The translations under genes were made by a program, and so were the position numbers. From NCBI GenBank assembly GCA_001414485.1, contig LLEY01000128.1, positions 1-64,000 on the forward strand: a DNA stretch of 64,000 nucleotides. The letters are read 5' to 3'. The notes beneath the pieces are model-generated. The model was not told the origin of the DNA. It saw only the letters and a program-made list of their open reading frames with translations, and searched no databases. The DNA comes from Calycina herbarum. Lineage: Eukaryota > Ascomycota > Leotiomycetes > Helotiales > Pezizellaceae. This document shows, piece by piece, positions 45,943 through 58,316 of the stretch; position 1 is the stretch's first letter, and the number at the start of each line of letters is the position of its first letter.

Positions 45943-46785
45943 CGATAGACACTTGATTGTTGTTGTATTGGGTTTCCGGTCAGTGGCAGCATTAACGGTA
46001 CACTTCCCGCAAACATGTGTTCTACTCAGTGGGTGGTTGGTTGATGAGGGGTGTATCTTCTGGTTGGAAAAGAGTATGAGGAGCATTTACATGCGCATTC
46101 CTGTACAATTACCTTTTTGTAACGTGGTGAAGGAAAGCGTTGGATAGAAAATATCTGAGTGGCAATTAAAATAGACCGGGAAGAGCTAGGTCCAAACAAG
46201 GGGGCTTGAAGAAGATTCCAGCTGGAAATTATGATGGAAGTCGAGCATTAGACAATGGGAAATTTCGATTAAAAATACCATGTATATTAACACTCTTCCA
46301 AAAAGCCAAAAAAATTTGGAAAAAGAACCCCTTCAATTTATATGGAGGGGTAGAGGTTATATACTAGTTCCATTTCGACAGCAGTAGGACACCATCAGCG
46401 AAAGTCTCTGCTCCAGCAACAATTTCCCGGTTCCCCTTCTTGACCTTTTTCTGATGACATATTTATTCCACAACTTCTTAAATTCCACTTCTTAAAACCA
46501 AATATTTGCCAAAGGACAGACACGTGATAGTCACATGATTAAAAGAGATCGAAATTTCAGGAGTGTCGACACATGAAAGCTTCGAGAGAGGGGAAAAAGC
46601 ACATATCTTCCATTTGAGATATTATCTATGGATAGAGGTAATTACTAAGCTGAAGGAGGCGGCATGTCCACGTGATAAGATCTGAGATCATGCCCGCCGG
46701 CATATCCACCGCCCGTCACTGTCAGCACGAATACTTCTCCAAGAACCCCGATTTCCTAAGCTGCATCCAACAACTCTTCGTTAAC
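45943..46785. other. Intergenic; promoter of the regulator gene
   Basis: About 840 bp. Contains CACGTGA/CACGTGATAA words near 46522 and 46670. No gene is supported. Confidence 0.45.
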
Positions 46786-48649
46786 ATGTCAAAAGAAAAG
46801 AGAAGCAAAGGAGCATGCTGGACCTGTTCGTTTCGTCGCAAAAAGTGCGACGAGGCTCTTCCCATTTGCTCGGTCTGCGCGTCGCTTTCTGTGCCATGTT
46901 TTGGGTATGAACGGAACCCATCCTGGGCTGATGGAGGGGAGAAACAAAAGGCCAAGGCAGAAGAACTTCGAATTATTATTAGGGAAAGTGCAGCTCTGAG
47001 GCGCCGTCAAGCAAAACAGAAGCAGCAAATGGTTGCGACAAATCCGAAATTCAAAAACAAAAAGGTCACAAAAGGTAATGATATACGGGCTTCAATTCCC
47101 ATCTGCTATGAAAATCGTCTAATCATCAGCTAGACAACCCGGCAGTTGAGAATTGGCCTTCACAACCCGATATCGCCCTCGAGATATTCGGCCCCACGTT
47201 CGACAACGAATGTGGACTCAAGTCCGAATCTGAAGCCAAGTTGTTGAACGATTTCCTTGACATTGTATTTCCCAGCCAGTTCCCATTTTATCATGCTTTA
47301 GAATCAAATGGTGGCCGTGACTGGCTGTTGCCATTCATATTAGAAACCAAACCCCTCTATCTTGCAGCTATCAGCATGGCTGCCTACCATCAACATCTCG
47401 GACCCGAAGTGCCCAGAGTTGAGCGCCTGGAAAAAATGCAGAAGTATTATTCTGTGGCTTTACTAGATATGCGGCAACACTTGGAAGCTTTCAGGCAAGA
47501 AGAGAGAACAATGTCTGTAGAAGGAAGTATTGAGGTTCTTGCTTGCATAGTGTTTCTCATAACTCTCTCAGTAAGTGTCAACTTCCAGAGGAATTTCATC
47601 GGTTGCCTATGGATTTCTGATTACTTTTCAAACATCAGGTCTTCGTTTGTGGTTTTGACCAAGGTTGGCAAATGCATCTTCATGCAGCCTCCAAAGTGCT
47701 TACGGGTTTGAACAACTTCTGCGCAGAATCCAACGAAGGTGGGTGTTCTTCGAGTTTTCATCCTTTCCAGATTCTTCGAGGGAGGGGCAGATTATGTTTC
47801 CTCTTCAAGACCTTAATGGAAATAGTAATGCTGACTTCGAAATCTTCCACAGTGCGAAAATCATCATCGCTTGTTCATCGTAAAGCACACCACTTCTTTA
47901 CAGCGGCCATATCCTGGTACGACATTCTTTCCTGTGCGTCATCTGGGTCCCCCCCTTCGGCTCCATTCACATGTCTTTCTGGTAAAGCTGCCTTTCTTGA
48001 TTGTGGATCAGTGATAGGCTGCCACAACTCAGCAGTAGTGGAGATTTACTATATTGCAGAACTACACTTGCAACAGAACATGTTCGACGAGCCAGAAAAT
48101 ATCAATAGCTCCCAACTAAACACTCGCTCAGTCCAAATCCGAGGTTCTCTGGAGCGCATTTTGGACAAATATTCAAGTCAAAATCTTGATACAGACCTCG
48201 GAGAAGCCCCTCTGGATAGCTTAGCAGCTTATAGACAATCTGCGATTACATATATTTTTGCTTCCGCTGCAATTTTATATCTCAATGTGTCCATTTTCAA
48301 GCATTCTTCGGGTACACATCAGATATTTGAAAGCGTGGAAAAAACAATTGTGGCCATAAGAAATCGTGGACTTAATGACCCAGCAATCTTAGGGACGCTG
48401 GGCTGGCCCTTATGTCTTGCCGGTTGTATGGCCGCTGGTAACCAACGCACTTTTTTCACGGAACTTTTCAACAACATCCACAACGGCATGGTGACCGATG
48501 TCAGATACGAGCATTTGATAAGATGCTATACGATAATTGAGGAATGCTGGCGGTTAAAAAGCCAAAGACAGGATGGAAGCTATGAGCAAACTGTTTTGAA
48601 TTGGAAGGATGCTATGGAAAGTGTTGATAAGGTGGTTTTATTGATATAG
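46786..48649 (+). CDS. Zn2Cys6 fungal transcription factor
   Basis: A 578-residue GAL4-type regulator. Exons are 46786-47074, 47134-47570 and 47639-48649. Residues 10-37 give CWTCSFRRKKC-x6-CSVC-x6-C, the six-Cys zinc cluster, followed by a basic linker. The rest matches the helical fungal transcription factor domain (NDFLDIVFPSQFPFYHAL, KPLYLAAISMAAYHQ, ALLDMRQHLEAF, ISWYDILSCASSG, LGWPLCLAGCMA). A less typical stretch at 47730-47890 is open but Ser/Arg-rich, so a small extra intron there is possible. An in-frame upstream ATG at 46690 would add 32 residues. It may control nearby genes such as the SDR, hydrolase and amine oxidase downstream, but this is only positional. Confidence 0.85.
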
Positions 48650-49152
48650 GCAACCTCTCAGCATTGATACAATGCTAAGCAGATCGAGCCAGCTGGAACT
48701 ACCAGCTTTCATTTCCATACTACTGAACAATTCTGCTTTCAAATCATCATTTTGTATTTAGTTCGCTGAATTGGCTTGCTTTTTTGTTCTGATCCCCATC
48801 AGCCGAAGTGGGTCAATCTGATTGGTTGGTGGCCCCCTTTCTCGTTTCGACTTTCCATTCGCGAATCCCTCGTTTCGACCTTCCTCACTAGTTTGAGCCT
48901 CAGTATTTCAGAGAATCTGGTCATGAAGACGATTCAATGCCGTTTTGATTTCTAATATTCTTCAGCTTTCAACAGGGGAATCCGGGAATCGACGGAATCG
49001 GTATGAAAGTGGGAGAAGGTTGAATCAGCTTATTGTGAGTTTCTAGTATAAAACTACTCATTTCCCCCTTCCACAGATCCCCATCACTCGCCATTAACAT
49101 CTCTTTACAATCTACACTATCACATTACCCTCTATACTCTTTTTACCTTAAG
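48650..49152. other. Promoter interval of the SDR at 49153
   Basis: A 503-bp gap between two plus-strand genes. The CT-rich final 80 bp are typical of a fungal leader. Nothing else was recognised. Confidence 0.5.
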
Positions 49153-50103
49153 ATGCCTTCTTACGTGGTTGTTGGTGCTTCTCGTGGCTTAGGTGTAAGT
49201 CAAAAATATCTCCAAGACCCCTATCTATTCCAACCCTGCTAACAAATCTCCCACATCAGTATGAATGGCTTCGAAACCTTAGTCAAGATCCAAACAACAC
49301 AGTTATCGGACTTGCACGAACCCCCTCTCCAGTCGAAGAGCGATTGTCCAAAGACAAAGTCTCCAACGTCCATGTTCTCGCCGGTGACATGACATCTGCC
49401 AGCTCTCTCAACGCTGCCGCCGAATTAGCATCTACTCTTCTCCCTGGAAAGGCCCTCGATACATTGATTGTCAACGGGGCGCATTTGTCAAAGGCTTCAA
49501 ACCATCTTCTCCCTTCTGTACTTGCAGGGGAGGAGAAGCTCGTACACGACGAGATGCATGGTAGTCTCGATGTCAATGTTCTCGGAGTCATGTACTCCAT
49601 CAAGGCTTTTCTTCCTCTCATCTTGAAAGGAACTGTGAAAAAGATTATCGTAATAAGCACTGGCTTAGCTGATCTGGAAATCTCGCTGGTTGACGAAGGG
49701 ATCTGGGCTGCGGTCGTTTATTGTGCTATTAAGGCAGCCATGAATATGATCGTTGTTAAATTTAGTGTGGAATTACGAGAGCAAGGCGTCGTGGTGTTGG
49801 CATTGAGTCCAGGTGTTGTTAATACAGCTGAGCAACCTCGTATGTCTCTCTCATTTCCCCAGATTGGACTTTCTCCTTCCTCTTACAATTAAGGGGCTGT
49901 CACTAACCTCGAAAATAGCTACCGAAGCAGAAAAGGCCATGGGAGCTGCACTTATGGCGAAGTTTCAGAAACAGGATCCGAGCTGGAAAGGACCCATGAC
50001 TCCAGAGGAGAGTGTCAACATGCAAAAGAAAGTCATTGACGGTTTGACAATTGCTGATAGTGGCAAGTTTCTCAGTCACCACGGGGATAAGAATTGGTTG
50101 TAG
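49153..50103 (+). CDS. NAD(P)-binding short-chain dehydrogenase
   Basis: A 268-residue SDR. Exons are 49153-49194, 49260-49839 and 49919-50103. The cofactor loop VVGASRGLG is at residues 6-14, and NGAH replaces the more common NNAG near residue 92. ISTG supplies the Ser and YCAIK the Tyr/Lys pair. SPGVVNT follows. It resembles atypical fungal SDRs related to the C-factor/sniffer group. Substrate unknown. It is followed by a hydrolase on the opposite strand. Confidence 0.87.
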
Positions 50104-50427
50104 GACTCTGTCATGTTGGTTTTACGAAGTTTATATTACGGCCTTTTACTCTGTTCGAAAATTCCTACTAGCCCATAAATACACGTCGGTCCTCAACCTA
50201 AGAACCATTCTATTGTTTTTCTTTTTCGTTTCGTTTTATAGAAGCAAATCACCAATGATAATTTTACCCGGAGTTATGAGTGGTAGAAACGGATTTGGTA
50301 GAGCCTTTTAGTATGCTCGGTTCTAAAATACCCCAAGTTCTGTATCACGAAATCTACTATGAGATATTTGGAAGAGTTTCCAAGTCTCGAGTTCTATAGG
50401 CCTTTCGAACCACCCTTCCCATCAACA
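50104..50427. other. Convergent spacer
   Basis: A 324-bp gap between the SDR and hydrolase 3' ends. No feature recognised. Confidence 0.5.
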
Positions 50428-51281
50428 CTAAGCACAACCCCCAACGACATCTAAAACCCAATCAATAGTCAGCTGCACCTGACTCGCCATCGGACAATGA
50501 TCAGCCTTGATACTGGTAACATCCACCTTCCTCCCACTCTCCCTCTCAATAGTATCAATCCCATCTTGTTGGTTCTTAGGTGGAATAGTCCTATCATCCT
50601 CACAAAACAAAAATGAGGTCGGGACGTCCTTATACCCAGCATAAGTCAACTCATCGGTTAAGCTGACAGCAGAATGGGATGTGAATCTTCTGATCCAAGC
50701 TTCTCCTTCTGCAAGTGGAAGATCGGAGAACGTGAGTTCAGCGGATCGGGTGATATTTACTTGATGTGCCCAGCCGTTTTCCTTGTGGTAAGTCAGTATT
50801 GTGCTTTTTAATCGTGGGGGGAGGGGCGGGAGAGGGGTCAACAAACATCAACAGTCGTTTGCCCTTGATTCTCTGGCGGTACAGTAGAAAGCATCCCATA
50901 AGTCGAACCACCAATTGGGACCACAATAGAAGTCATATACGCCAATCTCACTACCCCTCCTTTCTTCCCTTGCTTCTTTCTATCCTCTTTCGCCAATCCC
51001 TTCACGCTTTCAGTCCCAGGAACTCCTCCATACGAATGGGTGATGATAATGACATCCTTCCCTTCGTCGGCAAGATTTTCGATCTCGCTTGCGATGAGGG
51101 CGGCGTCGGTGTACATGGTTCCGGGAATGCCTGGTCCTGGATCTCCGGCTTCGAGGTTCACGGTTGTAAGAGGAATTCCCTTGATTTCGTAGCCTTTGGC
51201 TGTTACGGCGTCCGTTATTGATGAGTAGAATACGGGTTGTCCAAAAGCACCGGGGATAAGTAAGATCGATAGGTTGGACAT
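50428..51281 (-). CDS. Alpha/beta hydrolase (AB_hydrolase_6-like)
   Basis: A 262-residue cytosolic hydrolase. Exons are 51281-50847 and 50781-50428; the intron donor GTTTGT is weak but restores frame. The N-terminus ILLIPGAFGQPVFY has the oxyanion-loop pattern. The nucleophile elbow is THSYGG near residue 83. The acid is in LFCEDDRTIP and the His in KADHCPM near the C-terminus. This type is common in fungal genomes as small esterases or epoxide-hydrolase-like enzymes. Substrate not inferable. Confidence 0.87.
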
Positions 51282-52356
51282 TTTGGCAAGGTTGGAGTTA
51301 TTGAAGGACTGAGATGGACTTGGTAATTATGATGAGAGGAGATGGCCTTTTCGAATGTCGAAACAGATGAAGTATTGATATCGAGGTACTGAATCAAAGT
51401 CGTTGTGAAGAGAAGAGGTTGAGTTCTCAAGTGCACTTGCCATTCCATTATATATCCCACTTCTCTGGATCTGATTCCTATAATTCCTAAGCATCTTGCC
51501 TCCAAGTTCCACTTTTCTGACCCTGCTTACAGGATTCTGATCTCTGTGGGAGTATTTACAAGATCAGAAATTTACTTTCTGACTGTCAGAATCCCACTAC
51601 CGAAGCTCGGCGGCAGACACTTGCATATTTCAAGCGTCTGCGCCGCAATGATGTCCTTGTAGAGAATCACACTACATAGACTCGGTTGGAAAAATATAGC
51701 AAAGATATGACTACATGCGAAGGATGCTAATTAGCTATTCTCTCGAGTTTTAAACTTTTTGCTGGTGTTTGCGTCGTGGCACTTCCATGAAATGATGCCA
51801 CTCCATATTCAGTATCCATGTATTTTAATGGGCAGTCCCTGTTTTTCAGGGATCAAATGCCATTTTACGGGCTCGCTTACCCTAACTTGATCAGGGCACT
51901 AGGGGTGCCAACGCCTCTTACCAGCAGAACTGAAGCTTTCAGTTCAATAACGCATTACAGCGTATTGCCCTATTCTCTCCATTCTTTTGACAGTGTGCTT
52001 TCTCCTCAACCAAATCAGGAAATGCATCTCTCCGTAAGCAGATTATTTCGCTGATCGTGAAATATTATTGTAGCCAATTATTTATGTTCACAATTAAGAA
52101 GGGTAGCGATAGTTCTCTCGAAGGGAAACCTTCTTATCGGGCGAAGGTTCCACCGAACGTTACGAGTTACAGACTGCGGGGCAGACGGCTTGTAAACACC
52201 CCGAAAAACCTAGGATAGCGAGACACAACTTGGGAAAATGTATCAACTGATAGAAACATTTGCATCATTTCGTCAGAGAGTATTTATGAACGCCGTGAAG
52301 ATAATTCTTTATAAACATTAGTCACATTAAAAACACTCACTCATTCATTCTCCCTC
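51282..52356. other. Intergenic, no gene supported
   Basis: About 1.1 kb. The first part is the hydrolase promoter. 52100-52250 has a GC-richer stretch with unclear origin, possibly an element fragment. No ORF with family resemblance. Confidence 0.45.
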
Positions 52357-55135
52357 TTAATATTCGCCTCCGGTGTAAACCTGCGGCCACTTCGAAGTAC
52401 TATTAACAACAGGGTAATTGCTGAGCTCTGGGTAGACATCGGCCTGTTTGACTGTAAGTACAAAGACATTTTTCACAAAGGGGGCTGGAACTTACGAGAT
52501 TTACCACTCCAGTAGCTAATTTAGGTACGTGATCCACGACTGGCTCCTCGGATGTGAGATTGATGGTGATGAATTGAGAAGTAAATCGAGATGGATCGCC
52601 GAGGAGGTAGTTGTGTGGGGTGATCATGACACCGGATTGTGCTGTGGTGAAGAGGGTGTTTGGGAGATCACTACGAAAATTAGTCGCTCATTCATGTTTG
52701 ATAAATATCGTTGTGAACTTACCCAGTATGAGGAACATGGTGCATTCCCAGGTTAAACCATACAACCCTAAAAACAAGTTAGTATAAAAAAGAGGTATCA
52801 TTCGGCCATGTAAAGAACCTACAAGTCCTCTTGATCAAGCGAATCACCATCAAAGAAATCACTAAAAACAACCAACGGATCATCCGGATCTTGAGAATTT
52901 CTCCCCAACGAAGATTTAGGCTCAGTATCTTTCTGCTTAGTAACATAAAGATTATGCTCCGCAAAAGTAGTGAGTTGTTTTGCAATGCTTGATTTTTGGA
53001 TGGTGGAATGGATTGGGGAACCGAGACTGGGTGCGATACGGTAACCTCTGTACTCGCCCCATTTGTTGAGGGATTCCTTGTTCACAATATTAAGCATGGC
53101 GCCCGCATTTGCGGGCCAGTTGATTTTTCCTTCATCTTCTGTTGCCAGGAAGGAACGTTCCAATTTCATTGTGTTGCGTTGCTCTTTGAGCCAGGTGTAG
53201 TTGGTGGTTGTGGCGAGGACGGCGACCTCCTCGAAGCTGTTTGCTGTTCCTTGGATATCGAGATCAATCTTGTAGTTGATGACGTGATCGTGCTACTCTT
53301 GTCAGCAAAGCCTAGCTTTTTATGGATGTAATAAACATACCATGGATCCAGATAACGCATCGTGGATTTTGTACCCGTACTCTTCATTGTTTGGTGCCCA
53401 TGCTCCTTGGATATATCCTGAAGCTCTTACTTTCATCTCAACAGTGCCATCAAGAGAAAAGACATAATCAAAGAAGTAATCGTAGTTTCCGATCGTTGCA
53501 ATCCATCGGACGACGAGCTGGGAGTTCTTCACGACATTAACATACTTTGTGTCTGTGTGACGGGAGAGTGGAAAGCCAGCATCCTCTTCAAAGATACAGA
53601 TGCTTCCAGGGTGAAGTGACGTTTTCCCATTCTCATGGAGCACGGTATCTAGATATGTTGCTGCGGCTGGGCAATCCCAACCTTTGACCAATGGCCATGC
53701 GCGGGTTCCAATTCCGTATGTCGTATCGAGATATGCTGTGCCAGATTGATGGGGGTCATTTCCAGCATAATGAGCATGTGCCTCTTGGAGGGCTAGAAAG
53801 AGTTAGAAACTCTTTTCTGATGAAGTTAGAAGCCTAAGCATACCAAGTTCAAAAACAATACGCTCGTTCAAGTACTCGATGTCGTGGAATGTCAAGCCAG
53901 AATCTCTGTTAAAGCCCAAGAAAAAAGAAAAGTCCATCCACTCGATGTAATTAGCATCTTTGTCAACGGCATATCGCTGTGCGAGTTCGACCAAAACCGG
54001 TGCTGGCTCAGAATCGTAAGCTGGAGCTTCTCCACGTTGTGAGGCACCTGCCCAAACACCATCTACGGTAAAGGGGTAGTGCTTAAGGCCAGGTTGCTCC
54101 CAGGCTGTACGGAGTTCTCCAAGTGTTGGGTAGAAGACATCGTCGTACAAAACCCCAAGAAATTTCCAGTTAGATGGATTGCGAGTCGTGATATCTGGGG
54201 AAGGTCAATTTGAAGCTCATTCACGATTGCGATTACATGGTAAGAAGTCTCGGAAGGAACATACCGAATTTCATCCAGATGCCTCCTGGGAGAAGAGTTC
54301 CAGTATCATAACCTTCTGTTGGAATGACGGATGGTGAGATCTGCACCTACTGTGAGCAATGTGACTTTGGTATTTTTATGTATAACATACCCAGTCAATG
54401 ATTCGGCCCTCTTCTTTTACGAGAGGATCATTGTTGTAAAAGATGGCTGTATCGTTGGGAGATCCCGTAATGGTCTGTTTTGGTCAGCGAGATTTCGCAT
54501 TTAGCCGCATTTGAAGAAAACCGCATCGAAGTTTCACTCACCCAACCAAAGAGGTCTGCCGTGATATCTGAAATATTGGCCATATAACTAAGCTCCCAAT
54601 CGTAGATTGCATCGGCATCAGCTAGGAAATTTGGCATGATTCCGGAACCTTTTGAGTAGATATAATCCAGTGGCGCGATCGTGGTATGTTCATTGACTGG
54701 AATTGGACCAACAACGAAGTTTTGTGTGTATGCCGATTCGTTTGCACCAAAGAAGATCTCGACACGAGCATTCTTTATTGGCAATGGGCCACCGCCGTCC
54801 AGGTAGGCTAATGCGTGGGTCTTGTTTGGATGTAGTATCTCTGTGATACCAACGGTGTTATCCCATGGTCCAGCTTTGGTGTTTACGGTCAAGTTCAGTC
54901 CACTGGAGGTATACAGCCAGCCAAGTAAACCAACTACCTCTTCATTTTCTAAACTATTCCAGATGTTACTATGAGGAGCTGTGACAGATGGAACAGCTGA
55001 AGAAGAATTGAGGCTTCGGCGTCCCCATGGCGGCGTCAATATACTTCTGTGATCACCTGGCCGTGGGCGGGGAGATGCCTCAGTAGCTACAGAAAAGAGC
55101 ACAGAGGCTAGGAACGCTCGAGAGAATGGAGACAT
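52357..55135 (-). CDS. Secreted copper amine oxidase
   Basis: A 777-residue copper/TPQ-dependent primary-amine oxidase that yields aldehyde, ammonia and hydrogen peroxide. Nine exons: 55135-54542, 54474-54391, 54340-54265, 54194-53844, 53792-53341, 53292-52823, 52767-52723, 52670-52496 and 52443-52357. A signal peptide is clear (SRAFLASVLFSVATEA), so it is extracellular. The catalytic Asp lies in YLDTTYGIG. The TPQ precursor Tyr is in IGNYDY. Copper His ligands are the HDH pair just after the intron at 53340-53293 and MHHVPHTG near the end. Several N-glycosylation sites are present. Length fits fungal tyramine oxidase-type enzymes. The start ATG at 55135 was chosen over an upstream TTG. Confidence 0.93.
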
Positions 55136-56200
55136 TATGATCAAGACCGGGAGATGCGATGAGTATTCTCTAGGTGGAATTTAGTTCGCGGAGGAGCCCC
55201 GTACCTTTTATATCCTTTCTCTGCATCCGTGAGCCGGATCCCACGCTTGAAAAAAATAACATGAACAATCCCCCAGCTAATCAAAGCTGCACAAGCTATC
55301 TTTCGCATTGCTTCATCGTCTATCTCTCGGCATTCCAGAAAGAGAAGATATGGCATTCGAAAAGGAAGAATCGAAAGATGGGGGAACGAAAACCTTCAAG
55401 CATAACAAGCAAATTATCCTGGTAGACACCTTCCATGGTAATATGCAATAGACATCGGTACGCGCAAGGGGATGGCATGTTGCTTCCTTGGCAACTCCGA
55501 CACTTCCGCCATTTGAAGCTTTGGATCTAAATTCCCTCTCAGGATGGAGTAGCCAGTAATTGTGTTGTTGAGATTCGAAAAGGAATAAAAGAAGGGTTCT
55601 ACAAAACATACACAGCAGAAGCAGAGAGCAGACCGAAAGAGGTGATTTGACAACCATGAATCCCAAAAGACTCGGCCAGAAATCGAGAAAAGATGAGGAC
55701 CCAGGGCCATGGTAAAGAACGATCTCGCGAACCAAGAAGAACGAAGAAAAAAGCTTGAACAAAAACAAAGTTCCACCCTTATCGCACTGAACTGCTTCCC
55801 CTCTTCATCCCCTCTTCTTGGTAACGAAAATTTGTTCTCTGCACCTTCGACCAACCTTTCAAAGACAAAAGAAGTAAAATAAATGCCCAAGAGCATGCAA
55901 GGCTCGCTTGGCATATTTTATATACCCACAGCTTGCGGTATTCAGGTCCGAAGGATAGATAACATAGGAAATGGGGATGGATAGTGGGATAGATGGGGTA
56001 GAGGCGGGGATGACAGCGGTCGCCGGTCGCGATTTTGCGACTGTAAAGATTCCTGAGTTATCTCTGCCTACGCTCTCTTGATATGGAGACCAGCAACTTC
56101 AATGTCAAGCCGACAATGTCTTCATGATTGATAGAAGTGAAGAGATGTTGCAGCTTGTCAGGAAATAAAGAAAATTATTTGCTGGTGCCGAGTCGCGCTC
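55136..56200. other. Amine oxidase promoter and spacer
   Basis: About 1.06 kb. Overlapping minus-strand ORFs (up to 167 codons at 55414-55914) are Phe/Ser/Cys-rich without family resemblance and were not accepted as genes. No RNA gene seen. Confidence 0.5.
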
Positions 56201-56860
56201 CCGGCGGACACAGCCTCCCGGTGGACAAGAATAAGTAGCAGCATTACTTTATTCTACGAGAACTAGCAACGTCAATAACTCAACGCAAATAAGTTAAAAG
56301 ATTTCAGCACTCAGTTTCAGAGTAAGTTAGCCTTTTGTTCATCTACCCATATTTTTGTTATATTTTTACAATTAGTTGTTACTAAGTTATACGTCGCGAG
56401 GTTAGCAGGATCGCTACATTTGGTGCCAACTTTTCTGTCCACCGGGACACAGCGCAGCCCGCAACGTACAAACCCATCGCAAACTAAGTAAAAGCTTTAC
56501 ATGTTCAATATTCTAGTTATTTAGTATTCTCCGCATCTCCCTGTGTTTATCTTTGGTTTTTAATTTCTTTTCGTGGAGTTATTCCAGGTTGCAGGTTTTC
56601 GTAAAGTCTGCCACTTACCGGGAGTCGGGCCACTGCCGAGTCCCGACGGTGCTTGCACTTATTGCACAACAGCTTTGCTTCTATTACCGTCACATTCAAC
56701 AAATTTTGATATTTTACGATCGGAAAGAATTGATTTAACTGCCAGAAGTATTTAGAAAGCTATTATTGACATAGAAAAATAGTAGCGACCGACAACAAAG
56801 TAACCTAACCTATTCCTAAGAGAAGTGGACTCTGGTGCGTCGATAGGCTTGCTCTCACTC
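56200..56860 (+). mobile_element. Possible LTR-retrotransposon remnant
   Basis: CTACA at 56414-56418 is followed by TTTGGTGCCAAC, which looks like an LTR end plus primer-binding site (TGGTGCC at 56421-56427). About 400 bp further on, the frame at 56825-56842 reads VDSGAS, the retroviral-type aspartic protease motif. CCCGGTGGACA (56217-56227) and TGTCCACCGGG (56436-56446) are inverted copies. No second LTR or reverse transcriptase is present. Tentative. Confidence 0.35.
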
Positions 56861-56879
56861 GCGGCACTTTTTAAACAGC

Positions 56880-57900
56880 CTACTTGTCAATTGGTAGCTT
56901 ACTGAAGAAGTGATAGCTTACTCGAAGAAGTGATGGCTTACTCAACAATTGACAGCTTCCTCTCGTTTTTGAAGCTTACCCAACAGTAGGGAGCTTACTC
57001 GCGACCTCTTTTTGTAGCTACCGAATAATTTGCGAGTAAGCTATCAATTATATCGTGAGTAAGCTGCGAGTTACTCGCAAGTAAGCAAGCTATGAGTTAC
57101 CCGGAAGTAAGCTGTCGATGAACCAGCCTCTTCAGGGACCGAAAAAAGTTCCTTTTTTGTACTTAGTATACCTTGTGTAGAAAGGTCTCTTTTATACGAC
57201 ACAACTATCAGAAAAATATATTAAAAATCTAGGTGGATTTCGAATAGACTTATTAACAGTTATACTAGGTTATAGATATTTTACATACGGCGTGGCTGTG
57301 TAGTCTTATACATTGCAATCAAATAGTACGATTTAAGGGGGGTAAAAAAGGAACTTTTTTCCGTCCCCGAAGAGCCTGCGGGTAAGCCAAAAGTTACTCG
57401 CCAGTAAGCTGTAAACCTTCTCGCGAGTAAGCCACGACTAAGCCAACAATATTCTCACTTTACTCACAAATTTGATTTACTTAGCAATTTATAGCCTACT
57501 CGCGACTCTGCAGCTTACTCGCGCCTTTCTTTATAGCTTACTGGACAACTTGTCTTACTTACAACATCCCTTTCAGCCCTCCGAATTTCATTGGCTTACT
57601 TGACAATTAATGGTTTACTCACAATTCTCCTTTTTGTAGCTTACCCGACAATTAATACCTTACTCACGACGTTTTTTATAGCTTACTTCAGAAGTGATAG
57701 CTTACGCCCAAGGTTTATTTTGGCCCCAATGTCACTCACTGGCTTACCCGAAAATTGATAGCTTACTTGACAAGCTGAGGCTTACTCGACAACCGACCGC
57801 TTACTCGACAAGTAGTAGCTTACCCACAATCTTCCTTTTGGCCCCCAAATGTTTGTTGGCTTATCAGCTTACTTGCAGCTCACTCGCAGCGTACTCAAAA
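56880..57900. repeat. AGCTTACTCG satellite, degenerate 20-30-bp units
   Basis: Dozens of drifting units such as GATAGCTTACTCGAAGAAGT, AGCTTACTCGACAATTG and GAGTAAGCTATGAGTTAC occur in both orientations. The array is interrupted by the MITE at 57128-57374. It shares AGCTTACT with the array at 33461-33695. ORFs within are repeat translations. Confidence 0.78.
57128..57374. mobile_element. 247-bp MITE nested in the satellite
   Basis: Terminal inverted repeats of about 31 bp with two mismatches. The left end starts CTCTTCAGGGACCGAAAAAA; the right end mirrors it as CTCTTCGGGGACGGAAAAAA on the other strand. Both continue into AGTTCCTTTTTT. The satellite resumes on each side. The interior is AT-rich without an ORF, and the target duplication is not clear. 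Confidence 0.75.
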
Positions 57901-58316
57901 AGACTTAGACAAGAAGGTGGGTGAGAATAACACTTCTCGTTCCCCGCTCATCGGACACGGCATTTTCCTCAGCTTAAGAAACGTTGAATAGAATAAATTG
58001 GCAATGTTTACTCGACTTTGTCCATATTATTAGATACCTTCGAATTACAATTCGCCTTTTCAGGATTACCAAACGACTTCTTCAATAGATGCTCTAAATT
58101 GATGGGGTCCATTTCAAGTCCGTACCAAGTGGGAATAAATTTTTGCACCACCGCCGTCGCTCGCCACGTTCCCTATAGTTGTCACCACTCAGAAGAGACT
58201 TCTCACAAACCTCACGACATTTGTGGCCGTACATATTTGTAACACATCCTACGATCAAGACGACCAAGAAAAAAGACCGGGTATCAACACATCTCCAACC
58301 AAACTCCAATCCCAAC

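Noticed and set aside
55414..55914. 167-codon minus-strand ORF upstream of the amine oxidase
   Set aside because: Composition is biased, no family resemblance or splice context is seen, and it overlaps other frames of equal length.
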